From assembly GCF_015594725.1 (NCBI RefSeq), contig NZ_JADNRC010000004.1, forward strand, positions 1 to 64,000: DNA of 64,000 bases, written 5' to 3'. Below are positions 35,997-44,270 of this stretch, one piece after another (positions within the stretch are counted from its first letter, which is position 1; the number at the start of each line of letters is the position of its first letter). The position numbers were made by a program, and so were the translations under genes. The notes below the pieces were generated by a model. That model searched no databases, was not told the origin of the DNA, and worked only from the letters and a program-made list of their open reading frames with translations. Source of the DNA: Flavobacterium sp. ALJ2. Its GTDB lineage: Bacteria > Bacteroidota > Bacteroidia > Flavobacteriales > Flavobacteriaceae.

Positions 35997-36758
35997 TTTA
36001 GTTAATTTTTGTAATAATTTTTCAGCTACCAATTTAGATGAGGCAGGATTTTGACCTGTAATTAGTAATCCATCTTCAATTGCGTATGGTTCCCAGTTTG
36101 GTCCTTTAGAATAAATTGCACCATCTTTTTGTAATGCATCTTCTAGCAAGAACGGAACTATTTTGGTTAATCCTACCGCTTCTTCTTCAGTGTTAGAAAA
36201 TCCAGTAACTTTTTTTCCTTTTACCAAGAATTCGCCATTTATCTTAACGTCTTTAAGAACACCAGGAGCGTGACAAACAAAACTTACTGGTTTGTTTTGT
36301 GTGTAAAATGCAGAAATTAACTCAGCTGAATTTTTGTCTTCGGCAAGATCCCATAAAGGACCGTGTCCACCAGGATAAAAAACAGCATCATAATCGGCAG
36401 GATTTACATCAGTTAGTTTAATAGTATATTTTAATTTTTCTAATAAAACTTTATCAGCATCAAATCGTTTCGTGTCTTCGGTTGCTGATGCGGGATCGGC
36501 ACTTTTTGGGTCTATTGGAGGTTGTCCCCCAAGTGGTGTTGCTATAGTTATTTCAACTCCTTTATCTACAAGAGCATAATAAGGAGCTGCAAGTTCTTCT
36601 GTCCAGAATCCGGTTTTTTCGCCTGTGTTACCCAATTTATCATGGCTAGTAACAACAAATAATACTTTTTTCATATGTTTTTTATTTACTTTTTGCGCTG
36701 TAGTTTTTGCGCTGTTTATAGTTACTGCGATAATAACAAATAGAGCGATTTTCTTCAT
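35994..36758 (-). CDS. DJ-1/PfpI-family (Hsp31-like) protein with signal peptide
   Basis: This 254-residue protein is read from the ATG at 36758. The frame can extend to 36779, but a TAATTTTG element at 36777-36784 overlaps that start. A signal peptide (KKIALFVIIAVTINSAKTTAQ region) precedes a class I glutamine-amidotransferase-like domain. That domain has the nucleophile elbow VSFVCHAPGVL (Cys-His), the acidic YPGGHGPLWDL motif and an Hsp31-like E. Hsp31 relatives act as glyoxalase III or protein-repair enzymes; periplasmic export of one is less usual. Divergent from a LysR regulator. Confidence 0.88.
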   Translation of the reverse strand: MKKIALFVIIAVTINSAKTTAQKVNKKHMKKVLFVVTSHDKLGNTGEKTGFWTEELAAPYYALVDKGVEITIATPLGGQPPIDPKSADPASATEDTKRFDADKVLLEKLKYTIKLTDVNPADYDAVFYPGGHGPLWDLAEDKNSAELISAFYTQNKPVSFVCHAPGVLKDVKINGEFLVKGKKVTGFSNTEEEAVGLTKIVPFLLEDALQKDGAIYSKGPNWEPYAIEDGLLITGQNPASSKLVAEKLLQKLTK

Positions 36759-36776
36759 ATTGAATTTTATTTGATA

Positions 36777-36784
36777 CAAAATTA
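36777..36784 (-). promoter_or_regulatory. -7 element of the DJ-1-like gene
   Basis: The minus strand reads TAATTTTG. It overlaps the upstream alternative start, fixing the ATG at 36758. Confidence 0.5.
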
Positions 36785-36818
36785 GAGTAATTGAGGTATT
36801 AGTAAAAATAAAATAAAT

Positions 36819-36826
36819 TATGTTTG
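36819..36826 (+). promoter_or_regulatory. -7 element of the LysR gene
   Basis: TATGTTTG lies 19 bases before the ATG at 36846, inside an AT-rich 60-base divergent promoter region. Confidence 0.45.
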
Positions 36827-36845
36827 TGATAAATATATTTATATC

Positions 36846-37742
36846 ATGGTCAATCTAGAATGGTACAGGACGTTTAAATCGGTATATAAAAATGGTAATT
36901 TTTCTTTGGCTGCCAAAGAGCTTTTTATTAGTCAACCTGCGGTAAGTCAACAAATATCAATGTTAGAAGCACACGTAGGTTACAAGCTCTTTAACAGAAA
37001 ATCAAAAGGAGTCGAACCAACGGACTATGCTAAGTTACTTAATAATCTGATTATAGATGCCTTGGATCGCCTCGAAAATGTTGAGAATGGCTTTCGAGCA
37101 AAAGCGTCAGATGCAAATCGATTAATTTCAGTAGGGATTTCTAAAAATTTATTTGCAAGCTTAGGGAGTGTTTTGATAGCTAAATTTGATTTTATCGATT
37201 TTAGTTTCAATGATAACGATTCTCTTTTTGAATTAGTAGATGCCAAAAAACTTGATTTTGCAATTGTTACCAAGCAATTTGACACCTTTGATACCATTCA
37301 GGAAATTGTTGGGAAAATAAAATTGGTTATGGTTTCTTCTCCACAACTTGAAGTAAATGAGTTTAAACTAAAGTTAAAAACTAAAAATTCTTCGGATATA
37401 GAACAATGGCTTAATGAGCAAAAATGGTATAGTCATGATGCACGAATTCCTCATGTTAAATTGTTTTGGTTGCATGTATTTAATAAAAAAAGACCTTCGA
37501 TGGTTGCTAACTATATTATTCCTAATGAAAGCGAAATGCTAAGAGTGCTTTCTAAAAACAGCGGAATCGGCATTACTTGGAATTGTAATGCAAAAGAATT
37601 AATTGAGGAAGGCAAGCTACAGTTATTATGGGATAGTAAAGAAATGCCAAATATTGATGTTTTCTTATTGTCTGGGAAAAATAGTAATCTGAGTCCGATT
37701 TTTGAAACTATTGCTACAGAGTTAAAGGAGGTTTTAAAATGA
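36846..37742 (+). CDS. LysR-family transcriptional regulator
   Basis: This 298-residue protein has an N-terminal winged HTH (RTFKSVYKNGNFSLAAKELF, SQPAVSQQISMLEAHVGYKL, FNRKSKGVEPT) and a LysR effector-binding domain. It is transcribed divergently from the DJ-1-like gene with only about 87 bases between starts, so it probably regulates that gene and itself. Effector unknown. Confidence 0.92.
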   Translation: MVNLEWYRTFKSVYKNGNFSLAAKELFISQPAVSQQISMLEAHVGYKLFNRKSKGVEPTDYAKLLNNLIIDALDRLENVENGFRAKASDANRLISVGISKNLFASLGSVLIAKFDFIDFSFNDNDSLFELVDAKKLDFAIVTKQFDTFDTIQEIVGKIKLVMVSSPQLEVNEFKLKLKTKNSSDIEQWLNEQKWYSHDARIPHVKLFWLHVFNKKRPSMVANYIIPNESEMLRVLSKNSGIGITWNCNAKELIEEGKLQLLWDSKEMPNIDVFLLSGKNSNLSPIFETIATELKEVLK

Positions 37743-37799
37743 TAATCACTTATGTTTATATTTGATAGAGGTTAAATCTTAATCAGTACAAATACTAGT

Positions 37800-37822
37800 T
37801 ATATTTGTGTAAATTTTACGCA
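37800..37822 (+). promoter_or_regulatory. nrtR promoter -7 element overlapped by an NrtR operator
   Basis: The -7 element TATATTTG (37800-37807) runs into the palindrome TGTGTAAATTTTACGCA (37806-37822). That palindrome has an 8-1-8 symmetry with one mismatch and lies 8 bases before the nrtR ATG. The same arrangement occurs upstream of the prs-like gene (38562-38585). Confidence 0.65.
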
Positions 37823-37830
37823 TTAGAGTT

Positions 37831-38523
37831 ATGATAGAAAATCAAAATATTAGAGTTGCTGTTGATGCGATTGTTTTTGGATACCAAAACAATCAATTAT
37901 ATGTGCTTTTAATTCAACAAAAATTTGGAACTCAAGAATCGTATTGGGCTTTGCCTGGTGGTTTGGTAAAAAATGATGAGTCATTGCAACAAGCTGTAAA
38001 ACGAGAGTTAAAAGAGGAAACCAATATCACGGTGAATCACTTTGAACAATTATATACTTTCGGCGATGATGTTTTCAGAGATCCAAGAAACAGAGTTATT
38101 TCTGTTGCTTATTTTGCATTAGTAGATCCTTCGAAGCTTAAAGTTAAAGCCGATTCTGATGCAGACAATGCGCAATGGTTTAAAGTAGATGCAATTCCTG
38201 ATTTGGCTTTTGACCATAATTTGATTCTTAAAAAAGCAATTGAGCGTTTAAAAGCAAAACTTACTTATGAACCAATTGGGTTTGATTTATTGCCAGAAGA
38301 GTTTCTTTTTTCTGAACTGGAGAATTTGTATTGCACGATTTTAGAGAAAGAAATTGACAGAAGAAATTTTAGAAAAAAGATTTTAAGTTACGGGATTATT
38401 CAGGAAACAGATAATTTTTCGCCTAATAAAACAGGAAGACCTGCAAAATTATTTAAGTTTAATCAGCAGAAATACAATGCTTTATTGAAAGAAGGATTTC
38501 ACTTTGAAATAAAGTTTGCGTAA
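37831..38523 (+). CDS. nrtR: NrtR-like Nudix-related transcriptional regulator of NAD metabolism
   Basis: This 230-residue protein has an N-terminal Nudix domain. The Nudix box reads GLVKNDESLQQAVKRELKEE, followed by TNI, close to the catalytic consensus but with N in place of the final G. The C-terminus is a winged helix (residues about 150-230, ending GRPAKLFKFNQQKYNALLKEG). NrtR proteins repress NAD biosynthesis genes and are released by ADP-ribose or related effectors. Palindromes overlap both its own promoter and that of the downstream operon. Some Bacteroidota relatives control sugar genes instead, but the NAD neighbours here argue for NrtR. Confidence 0.85.
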   Translation: MIENQNIRVAVDAIVFGYQNNQLYVLLIQQKFGTQESYWALPGGLVKNDESLQQAVKRELKEETNITVNHFEQLYTFGDDVFRDPRNRVISVAYFALVDPSKLKVKADSDADNAQWFKVDAIPDLAFDHNLILKKAIERLKAKLTYEPIGFDLLPEEFLFSELENLYCTILEKEIDRRNFRKKILSYGIIQETDNFSPNKTGRPAKLFKFNQQKYNALLKEGFHFEIKFA

Positions 38524-38533
38524 TTTTTACACA
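38517..38533. promoter_or_regulatory. Additional NrtR-like palindrome at the end of nrtR
   Basis: TGCGTAATTTTTACACA is nearly the reverse complement of the operator before nrtR (half-sites TGCGTAA and TTACACA). It overlaps the nrtR stop codon and lies upstream of the operon promoter. Confidence 0.5.
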
Positions 38534-38539
38534 AAATAA

Positions 38540-38585
38540 TTGCCGAACAAAACATTAAATGTATATTTGCGTATAATTAACGCAA
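38540..38585 (+). promoter_or_regulatory. Promoter and NrtR operator of the NAD/ADP-ribose operon
   Basis: TTG (38540-38542), 19 bases, then TATATTTG (38562-38569) form a full Bacteroidota promoter. The palindrome TTGCGTATAATTAACGCAA (38567-38585) begins within the -7 element and ends 11 bases before the prs-like ATG. The core TGCGT...ACGCA matches the other two sites. Confidence 0.7.
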
Positions 38586-38596
38586 ACTAAAAAACT

Positions 38597-39430
38597 ATGA
38601 TACTTAATTTAGACCCAAATTTCAGACCATTTCCAGGACAAAAAGAAATAGATTTTAAAAGTTTCATTTTTTCAGGAGGAGAACCACATATCAAGATTAA
38701 TCCTGATTTTGATGTCAACCAAAAAATAACAATTACACATAGATTAAATTCATTCAACGATTTAGGATTGTTGTGTTTAACTGTAGATGCATTAAGAAGA
38801 ATGGATGTAAAAGTGATTGATTTGTTTATTCCGTATTTTCCAGCAGCAAGACAAGATCGTGTAATGATAAAAGGAGAACCATTATCTGTAAAAGTATACG
38901 CAGATATTATAAACGCAATGCAATTGAACAAAGTGTTTGTATTTGATGCACATTCTGAAGTTACACCCGCTTTGGTAAACAATTGCGAAGTGATTCCGAA
39001 TCATACTTTTATTGCAGCAGTTATAAAATCAATAGGAAACGATGTAAAATTGATTTCTCCTGATGGTGGAGCTTTGAAAAAAATCTATAAAGTTTCAGAA
39101 TTTTTAGGTGGAGTAGATGTTGTTGAATGTAGCAAAAGCCGCGATGTAAAAACAGGAAGATTATCAGGCTTTAAAGTATATGAAGATGATTTGCAGGGAA
39201 TGGATTGTCTTATTGTAGATGATATTTGTGATGGTGGAGGAACTTTTGTAGGATTGGCTGAAGAGTTAAAAAAGAAAAATGCTGGAAAATTATATCTAGC
39301 GGTAAGCCACGGAATTTTCAATAAAGGCTTTGAAGTTTTAGATTGTTTCGATAAAATATTTACAACCAATTCTTTCAAAGATTTTGAGGGAGAAAGTGTT
39401 GAAGTTGTGAAATTAAGTGAATTGATATGA
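38597..39430 (+). CDS. prs: Divergent ribose-phosphate pyrophosphokinase-like protein
   Basis: This 277-residue protein is shorter than the usual ~310-residue PRPP synthetase. Recognisable parts are FSGGEPHIKI (ribose-phosphate side), PYFPAARQDR, FDAHSE with H119 at the place of the canonical DLH, and the PRPP loop LIVDDICDGGGTF with D208-D209 and D212. It could make PRPP for the nicotinamide phosphoribosyltransferase-like enzyme of the same operon. Alternatively it could pyrophosphorylate ADP-ribose, as the Prs-like Adps enzyme of the NAD-reconstitution pathway NARP1 does. Sequence alone does not decide. It is first gene of an operon behind an NrtR site and overlaps the next gene by 4 bases (ATGA). 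Confidence 0.82.
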   Translation: MILNLDPNFRPFPGQKEIDFKSFIFSGGEPHIKINPDFDVNQKITITHRLNSFNDLGLLCLTVDALRRMDVKVIDLFIPYFPAARQDRVMIKGEPLSVKVYADIINAMQLNKVFVFDAHSEVTPALVNNCEVIPNHTFIAAVIKSIGNDVKLISPDGGALKKIYKVSEFLGGVDVVECSKSRDVKTGRLSGFKVYEDDLQGMDCLIVDDICDGGGTFVGLAEELKKKNAGKLYLAVSHGIFNKGFEVLDCFDKIFTTNSFKDFEGESVEVVKLSELI

Positions 39431-39963
39431 AGTATAGTATAGAAAAACTGATAGTAGAAAATCAAGATAATAAATATCTCTTTTTCTGGGGACATCAACC
39501 CAATAAAGATGGAAGTATTTCTAAAACTTGTTTTAGTCAGTGGTGGTTAAGCTCATTTGAAGTTGATAATGTGACTTATAAAACGGCAGAACACTGGATG
39601 ATGGCAAAGAAAGCAGAATTGTTTAACGATAAAGAGGTTTTAGAAAAAATAATTAAAGCCAATTCTCCTGCTGAAGCTAAAAAGTTAGGCAGAGAAGTTA
39701 AAAGTTATGATGATGCTGTTTGGTTAGATAATAGATACGAGATTGTTCGACAAGGGAATTTTTACAAATTCAGTCAGAATAAGAACCTAAAAGAATTTCT
39801 GATCAATACAAAGGATAGAGTTTTAGTAGAAGCAAGTCCAGTTGACCCAATCTGGGGTATAGGAATGGCAAGTGATCATAAAGATATTCTTAATCCAGAA
39901 AAATGGCAAGGACTCAATCTTTTAGGTTTTGCTTTAATGGAAGTTAGGGATGAATTAAAGTGA
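39427..39963 (+). CDS. NADAR-family (YbiA/DUF1768) protein
   Basis: This 178-residue protein has the NADAR signature: FFWGHQPNKDG near the start, FSQWWLSSFEVDNVTYKTAE followed by HWMMAKKAELF, then DDAVWLDNRYEIVRQGNFYKF, and DPIWGIGM near the C-terminus. NADAR proteins act on N-glycosidic bonds. Some remove riboflavin-pathway intermediates, and others reverse ADP-ribosylation of guanine in nucleic acids. The operon partners (macrodomain, ADP-ribosylglycohydrolase, Tpt1) favour an ADP-ribose-related role. The start overlaps the prs-like stop by 4 bases, indicating translational coupling. Confidence 0.88.
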   Translation: MKYSIEKLIVENQDNKYLFFWGHQPNKDGSISKTCFSQWWLSSFEVDNVTYKTAEHWMMAKKAELFNDKEVLEKIIKANSPAEAKKLGREVKSYDDAVWLDNRYEIVRQGNFYKFSQNKNLKEFLINTKDRVLVEASPVDPIWGIGMASDHKDILNPEKWQGLNLLGFALMEVRDELK

Positions 39964-39969
39964 TAGATT

Positions 39970-41424
39970 ATGAAAATAGAACTTCTTAAAGCAGATATTA
40001 CAGAAATTCATGTTGATGCAATTGTAAATGCTGCTAATACTTCTTTATTAGGTGGAGGTGGAGTTGATGGAGCTATTCATAGAAAAGGAGGAAAAGCTAT
40101 TTTAGACGATTGCGTTAAAATTCGAAATAAGCAAGGCGGTTGCAAAGTTGGAGATGCCGTGATTACAACAGCTGGAAATTTGCCAGCGAAATATGTAATT
40201 CATACCGTTGGTCCAGTTTGGAATGATGGTAAAAGTTTTGAAGAGGAATTGTTGAAATGCTGTTATTTAAGTGTTTTGGAATTAGCGGCTGAAAATAACA
40301 TTAAAACAATTGCTTTTCCGAATATAAGTACAGGCATATATAAATTCCCTAAAGAATTAGCCGCAGAAATTGCAATTAATATGATTTCTATTTCTGAACA
40401 CAGAGAGCAATTCGAAAAAATCATTTTTGTTTGTTTTGATGATGAAAATTTCAAAATTTATAATGATATAATAGAAAGTGATTTTGAATATAAAGTTAAA
40501 TCCGGTTTGTTTGGTTTGGCAGTTGGAGATGCATTAGGTGTTCCTGTGGAATTTTATTCGAGATCTTCTTTAAAAGAAAATCCTGTTTCTGAAATGATTG
40601 GTTATGGAACCCATTATCAACCTTTAGGAACTTGGAGCGATGATAGTTCTTTGGTTTTTTGTCTAGCTGAGAGTTTATGTAATGATTTTGATTTATCTGA
40701 TATTGCAAGGAATTTTGTAAAATGGTATAATGCAGAGTTATGGACACCACATGGAAAAGTTTTTGACATCGGAATCGCGACAAGAAATGCAATTCATAAT
40801 ATTGCAAAAGGTCATCAACCAGAATTGTGTGGAGGTTTTGAGGAAAAAGACAATGGAAATGGTTCTTTGATGCGAATCTTACCATTAGTATTTTATCTTA
40901 AAGGGGAAGAAGATATTGAAGTTATTTATCAAAAAGTAAAAGAAGTTTCTTCTATTACTCATGCACATTTTAGATCAGTATTTGCTTGTTTTATCTACGT
41001 TGTTTATTGCCTAGAAGTTTTAAATGATAGTATGAAAGAAGACGCTTATAAAAACATGCAAAATATTATTTCTGCTTTTTTAAGTGATAAAAAAATTAAT
41101 CCTGTTGAAATTGAATTGTTTGATAGGGTTTTGAAAAACAATATAGCGGATTATTCTGAAAATGAAATTCATTCATCAGGTTATGTTCTTCATAGTTTAG
41201 AAGCTAGTTTATGGTGCTTTTTAAATTGGAATACCTATGAAGGGACTGTTTTAAAAGCAGTGAATTTAGGTGGTGATACAGATACAACTGCATCAATTAC
41301 AGGAGGTTTGGCAGGAATATATTATGGAATTGACAATATTCCACAAAAATGGATTTCGGCATTGGTAAGAAAAAATGATATTGATGATTTGTGCGATCAG
41401 TTGTCTTTAAAGTTAAAAAAATAA
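39970..41424 (+). CDS. Fusion of macrodomain and ADP-ribosylglycohydrolase
   Basis: This 484-residue protein has two domains. Residues about 1-172 are a MacroD-type macrodomain ([40 protein letters not shown]), which hydrolyses ADP-ribose from protein or O-acetyl-/phospho-ADP-ribose. Residues about 175-484 are an ARH/DraG-type glycohydrolase ([44 protein letters not shown]) with the acidic metal-binding residues in place. Both domains look intact. Six bases separate it from the NADAR gene and four from the Tpt1 gene. Likely role: free ADP-ribose from several substrates. Confidence 0.92.
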   Translation: MKIELLKADITEIHVDAIVNAANTSLLGGGGVDGAIHRKGGKAILDDCVKIRNKQGGCKVGDAVITTAGNLPAKYVIHTVGPVWNDGKSFEEELLKCCYLSVLELAAENNIKTIAFPNISTGIYKFPKELAAEIAINMISISEHREQFEKIIFVCFDDENFKIYNDIIESDFEYKVKSGLFGLAVGDALGVPVEFYSRSSLKENPVSEMIGYGTHYQPLGTWSDDSSLVFCLAESLCNDFDLSDIARNFVKWYNAELWTPHGKVFDIGIATRNAIHNIAKGHQPELCGGFEEKDNGNGSLMRILPLVFYLKGEEDIEVIYQKVKEVSSITHAHFRSVFACFIYVVYCLEVLNDSMKEDAYKNMQNIISAFLSDKKINPVEIELFDRVLKNNIADYSENEIHSSGYVLHSLEASLWCFLNWNTYEGTVLKAVNLGGDTDTTASITGGLAGIYYGIDNIPQKWISALVRKNDIDDLCDQLSLKLKK

Positions 41425-41428
41425 AGTA

Positions 41429-41971
41429 ATGAATGAAAAAATAGCAAAAAGCATTAGCAAATTCCTGAGTTTAGTACTCAGACATTCGCCAGAAACCATA
41501 AATTTAAAATTAGATGAGAATGGTTGGGCAGATGTAGAAGAATTGATTGCAAAATGCTCGAAAAACGGAAATACATTAAATTCAGAACTTCTGGATTATG
41601 TAGTAGAAAATAATGATAAAAAAAGATTTGCTTTTAATGAAGATAAAACTAAAATAAGAGCAAGTCAGGGACATTCAATTTCGGTTGAGTTAAACTTGAA
41701 TGAAGCAGAACCTTCGGAGTTTTTGTATCACGGGACAGTTGGGAAGTTTATGGAGAGTATCAAAAGAGAAGGACTTCAGAAAATGAGCCGCCAACACGTA
41801 CATCTTAGCCAAGATAGAGAAACAGCTATTAAGGTGGGCGGAAGAAGAGGAGCGCCGCAGATTTTAAGCGTTAGGAGTGGAGCCATGCACAGAGATGGAT
41901 TTAAATTTTATTTGTCTGAAAATAATGTTTGGTTAACAGATGCCGTTCCGGCAAAATATATTGAATTTTAA
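41429..41971 (+). CDS. kptA: RNA 2'-phosphotransferase (Tpt1/KptA)
   Basis: This 180-residue protein transfers an internal RNA 2'-phosphate to NAD+, giving ADP-ribose-1'',2''-cyclic phosphate and nicotinamide. The Arg-His-Arg-Arg active-site set is visible: R18 in LVLRHSPETI, H82 in ASQGHS, R121 in MSRQHVHLS and R139/R140 in GGRRGAPQIL. The LYHGT motif is present. Bacteria have no known tRNA-splicing need for it. Neighbouring macrodomain and phosphatase genes could process its phosphorylated ADP-ribose product. Confidence 0.94.
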   Translation: MNEKIAKSISKFLSLVLRHSPETINLKLDENGWADVEELIAKCSKNGNTLNSELLDYVVENNDKKRFAFNEDKTKIRASQGHSISVELNLNEAEPSEFLYHGTVGKFMESIKREGLQKMSRQHVHLSQDRETAIKVGGRRGAPQILSVRSGAMHRDGFKFYLSENNVWLTDAVPAKYIEF

Positions 41972-41973
41972 TC

Positions 41974-42705
41974 ATGAAAAGATCTTTGGTAATTGGAGAC
42001 ATTCATGGCGGGTTAAGAGCTTTAATTCAGCTTTTGGAGCGAACCAATATCCATGCAAATGATAGATTGATTTTCTTAGGAGATTATGTTGATGGTTGGA
42101 GTGAATCTGCAGCAGTAATTGATTTTCTTATCGAATTGAATAAAAGACATAGTTGTATATTTATTAAAGGAAATCATGATATTTGGTGTCAGGAATGGTT
42201 ACAATCAGGGAAGCCAAATAATATTTGGTTACAACACGGAGGAACGGCTACTATGAAAAGTTATGAAGACTATTCTTCTGAGAAAATAACGGAGCATTTG
42301 TCTTTTCTTGAAAGCATGAAAGATTATCATATTGATGAGCAAAATCGCTTATTTATTCATGCAGGATTTTCATCAATGCATGGTCCCGAAAAAGAACATT
42401 ATTCGAGTAATTATTCTTGGGACAGAACATTGTGGGAAATGGCTTTGACAATGGATTCTCGTATAAAAAAGGACTCTCTTTCCTATCCCAAAAGGTTATT
42501 GCTTTATGATGAAATATATATAGGACATACACCAACCTTACATTACAATATTGAAGTTCCTATGCAGGGTTGTAATGTTTGGAATATTGATACAGGAGCT
42601 GCTTTTCTAGGAAAATTATCCTGTATAGATGTTGATACAAAAAAAGTTTGGCAAAGCGATACAGTACAAGAATTATATCCGAACGAAAAAGGAAGAAATA
42701 AATAA
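41974..42705 (+). CDS. Calcineurin-like metallophosphatase
   Basis: This 243-residue PPP-type phosphoesterase has the GDIHGG (residues 8-13), GDYVDG (about 36-41) and GNHDIW (about 66-71) metal-binding motifs. Later His residues are IHAGFSS and IGHTP. Soluble. It starts two bases after the kptA stop. Substrate unknown. In this context a phosphorylated ADP-ribose or nucleotide is plausible, but small PPP enzymes also act on phosphoproteins or diadenosine polyphosphates. Confidence 0.88.
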   Translation: MKRSLVIGDIHGGLRALIQLLERTNIHANDRLIFLGDYVDGWSESAAVIDFLIELNKRHSCIFIKGNHDIWCQEWLQSGKPNNIWLQHGGTATMKSYEDYSSEKITEHLSFLESMKDYHIDEQNRLFIHAGFSSMHGPEKEHYSSNYSWDRTLWEMALTMDSRIKKDSLSYPKRLLLYDEIYIGHTPTLHYNIEVPMQGCNVWNIDTGAAFLGKLSCIDVDTKKVWQSDTVQELYPNEKGRNK

Positions 42706-42721
42706 CAATAACAATAAAACC

Positions 42722-44191
42722 ATGAACCCATTATTATTAACAGACGGTTATAAAGTTGACCACAGAAGACAATATCCAACAGGAACAACATTAGTATATT
42801 CTAATTGGACACCAAGAAAATCCAGAATCGAAGGAGTTGATGAGGTAGTATTTTTCGGATTACAATATTTTATCAAAAAGTACATCATTCAGGATTTTGA
42901 TTTATACTTTTTTAAACAACCAAAAGAAGAGGTTGTGAAAAAATATGCAAGAAGAATTAATAACTATTTAGGAGAAAACTTAGTTGGAACTAAACATATT
43001 GAAGATTTACATGACTTAGGATATATACCAATGGTTTTTAAAGCATTGCCAGAGGGAGCAAGTGTCCCTGTTCGTGTACCTATGTTTACAATGTATAATA
43101 CACTTCCAGAATTTTTTTGGTTAACAAATTATTTCGAAACATTGCTTTCGGCAGTAGTTTGGTTGCCATGTAACTCTGCAACAATTGCAAAACAGTATAG
43201 AAAAGTACTTGATAAATACGCACAAGAAACTTCGTCAGTTCCAGAGTTTGTAGATTGGCAAGGGCATGATTTCTCTATGAGAGGAATGGGTGGGATAGAA
43301 GCTGCAGTCACATCTTCGGCAGGGCATTTATTAAGTTTTGCTGGTTCTGATACTATTCCTGCAATTGATTTTTTAGAGGAGTATTACAATGCTAATTCAG
43401 ATGTTGAGCTAGTTGCTGGTTCAGTAGCTGCAACCGAGCATTCTGTAATGTGTATGGGAACGACTGAAGGAGAATGTGAAACTTTTAAAAGATTGATTTG
43501 CGAAGTGTATCCTAAAGGGATTGTTTCTATAGTTGCTGATACTTGGGATTTGTGGAAGGTATTAACGGATTACTTACCTCGATTAAAAGAAGAGATTCTT
43601 TCTAGAGAAGGAAAAGTAGTGATTAGACCTGATAGCGGAGATCCTGTTGATATTATTTGCGGTAACCCAAATGGGAAAACAGAAGAAGAAAAGAAAGGCG
43701 TTATTGAGTTAATCTGGGATGTTTTTGGAGGAACTACAAATAGTAAAGGATATAAAGAATTAGTACCACAAATAGGAGCAATATATGGTGATAGTATTAC
43801 TGTAGCGAGAGCAACGCAAATTTGCGAGAGATTAAAAGCTAAAGGTTTTGCTTCTACTAATGTGGTTCTAGGAATTGGTTCATTTACGTATCAATATAAT
43901 ACAAGAGATACTTTTGGATTTGCAATGAAAGCAACTTACGGTGAAGTAAATGGAGAAGGAAGAGCAATCTTTAAAGATCCAATTACGGATGATGGAACTA
44001 AAAAATCTGCTAAAGGATTAATGAAAATTGACTTAGTAGATGGTATATATAATTTAACCGATAATGTTTCTTGGGAAGAAGAGCGTAAAGGAGAATTAAA
44101 AGAAGTTTTTAGAGATGGTAAATTATTAATCGACCACTCTTTAACTGAGATTCGAAATAACGTAAAAAAAGAAGAGCTTGCAATAAGCTAA
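42722..44191 (+). CDS. nadV: Nicotinamide phosphoribosyltransferase-like enzyme (NadV/NAMPT family)
   Basis: This 489-residue protein is read from the ATG at 42722 (NPLLLTDGYKVDHRRQYPTG). NAMPT hallmarks are present: TDGYK at the start, GHDFSMRGMGGIEAA, H240 in AATEHSVMCMG and D304 in VVIRPDSGDP. The family joins nicotinamide with PRPP to give NMN. The Namat enzyme of NARP1 is a relative that uses ADP-ribose pyrophosphate to form NAD+ directly. It is the last gene of the operon, 16 bases after the phosphatase, followed by a strong terminator. nadD lies convergently just beyond. Confidence 0.93.
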   Translation: MNPLLLTDGYKVDHRRQYPTGTTLVYSNWTPRKSRIEGVDEVVFFGLQYFIKKYIIQDFDLYFFKQPKEEVVKKYARRINNYLGENLVGTKHIEDLHDLGYIPMVFKALPEGASVPVRVPMFTMYNTLPEFFWLTNYFETLLSAVVWLPCNSATIAKQYRKVLDKYAQETSSVPEFVDWQGHDFSMRGMGGIEAAVTSSAGHLLSFAGSDTIPAIDFLEEYYNANSDVELVAGSVAATEHSVMCMGTTEGECETFKRLICEVYPKGIVSIVADTWDLWKVLTDYLPRLKEEILSREGKVVIRPDSGDPVDIICGNPNGKTEEEKKGVIELIWDVFGGTTNSKGYKELVPQIGAIYGDSITVARATQICERLKAKGFASTNVVLGIGSFTYQYNTRDTFGFAMKATYGEVNGEGRAIFKDPITDDGTKKSAKGLMKIDLVDGIYNLTDNVSWEEERKGELKEVFRDGKLLIDHSLTEIRNNVKKEELAIS

Positions 44192-44197
44192 TAAAGG

Positions 44198-44232
44198 AAA
44201 AGCCTAAATGAAATTAACATTTAGGCTTTTTT
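44198..44232 (+). terminator. Terminator of the NAD/ADP-ribose operon
   Basis: AAAAGCCTAAATG (44198-44210) pairs with CATTTAGGCTTTT (44218-44230), with a 7-base loop and T-run. Confidence 0.85.
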
Positions 44233-44270
44233 GATATAATACGAAATACGACTCGATGTGTATAATTGTT

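Noticed and set aside
39085..39498. 137-codon antisense frame across the prs-like/NADAR junction
   Set aside because: It lies wholly opposite two clear genes with conserved motifs.
40496..40885. 129-codon antisense frame within the macrodomain-ARH gene
   Set aside because: Shadow of the ARH domain coding strand; no protein features.
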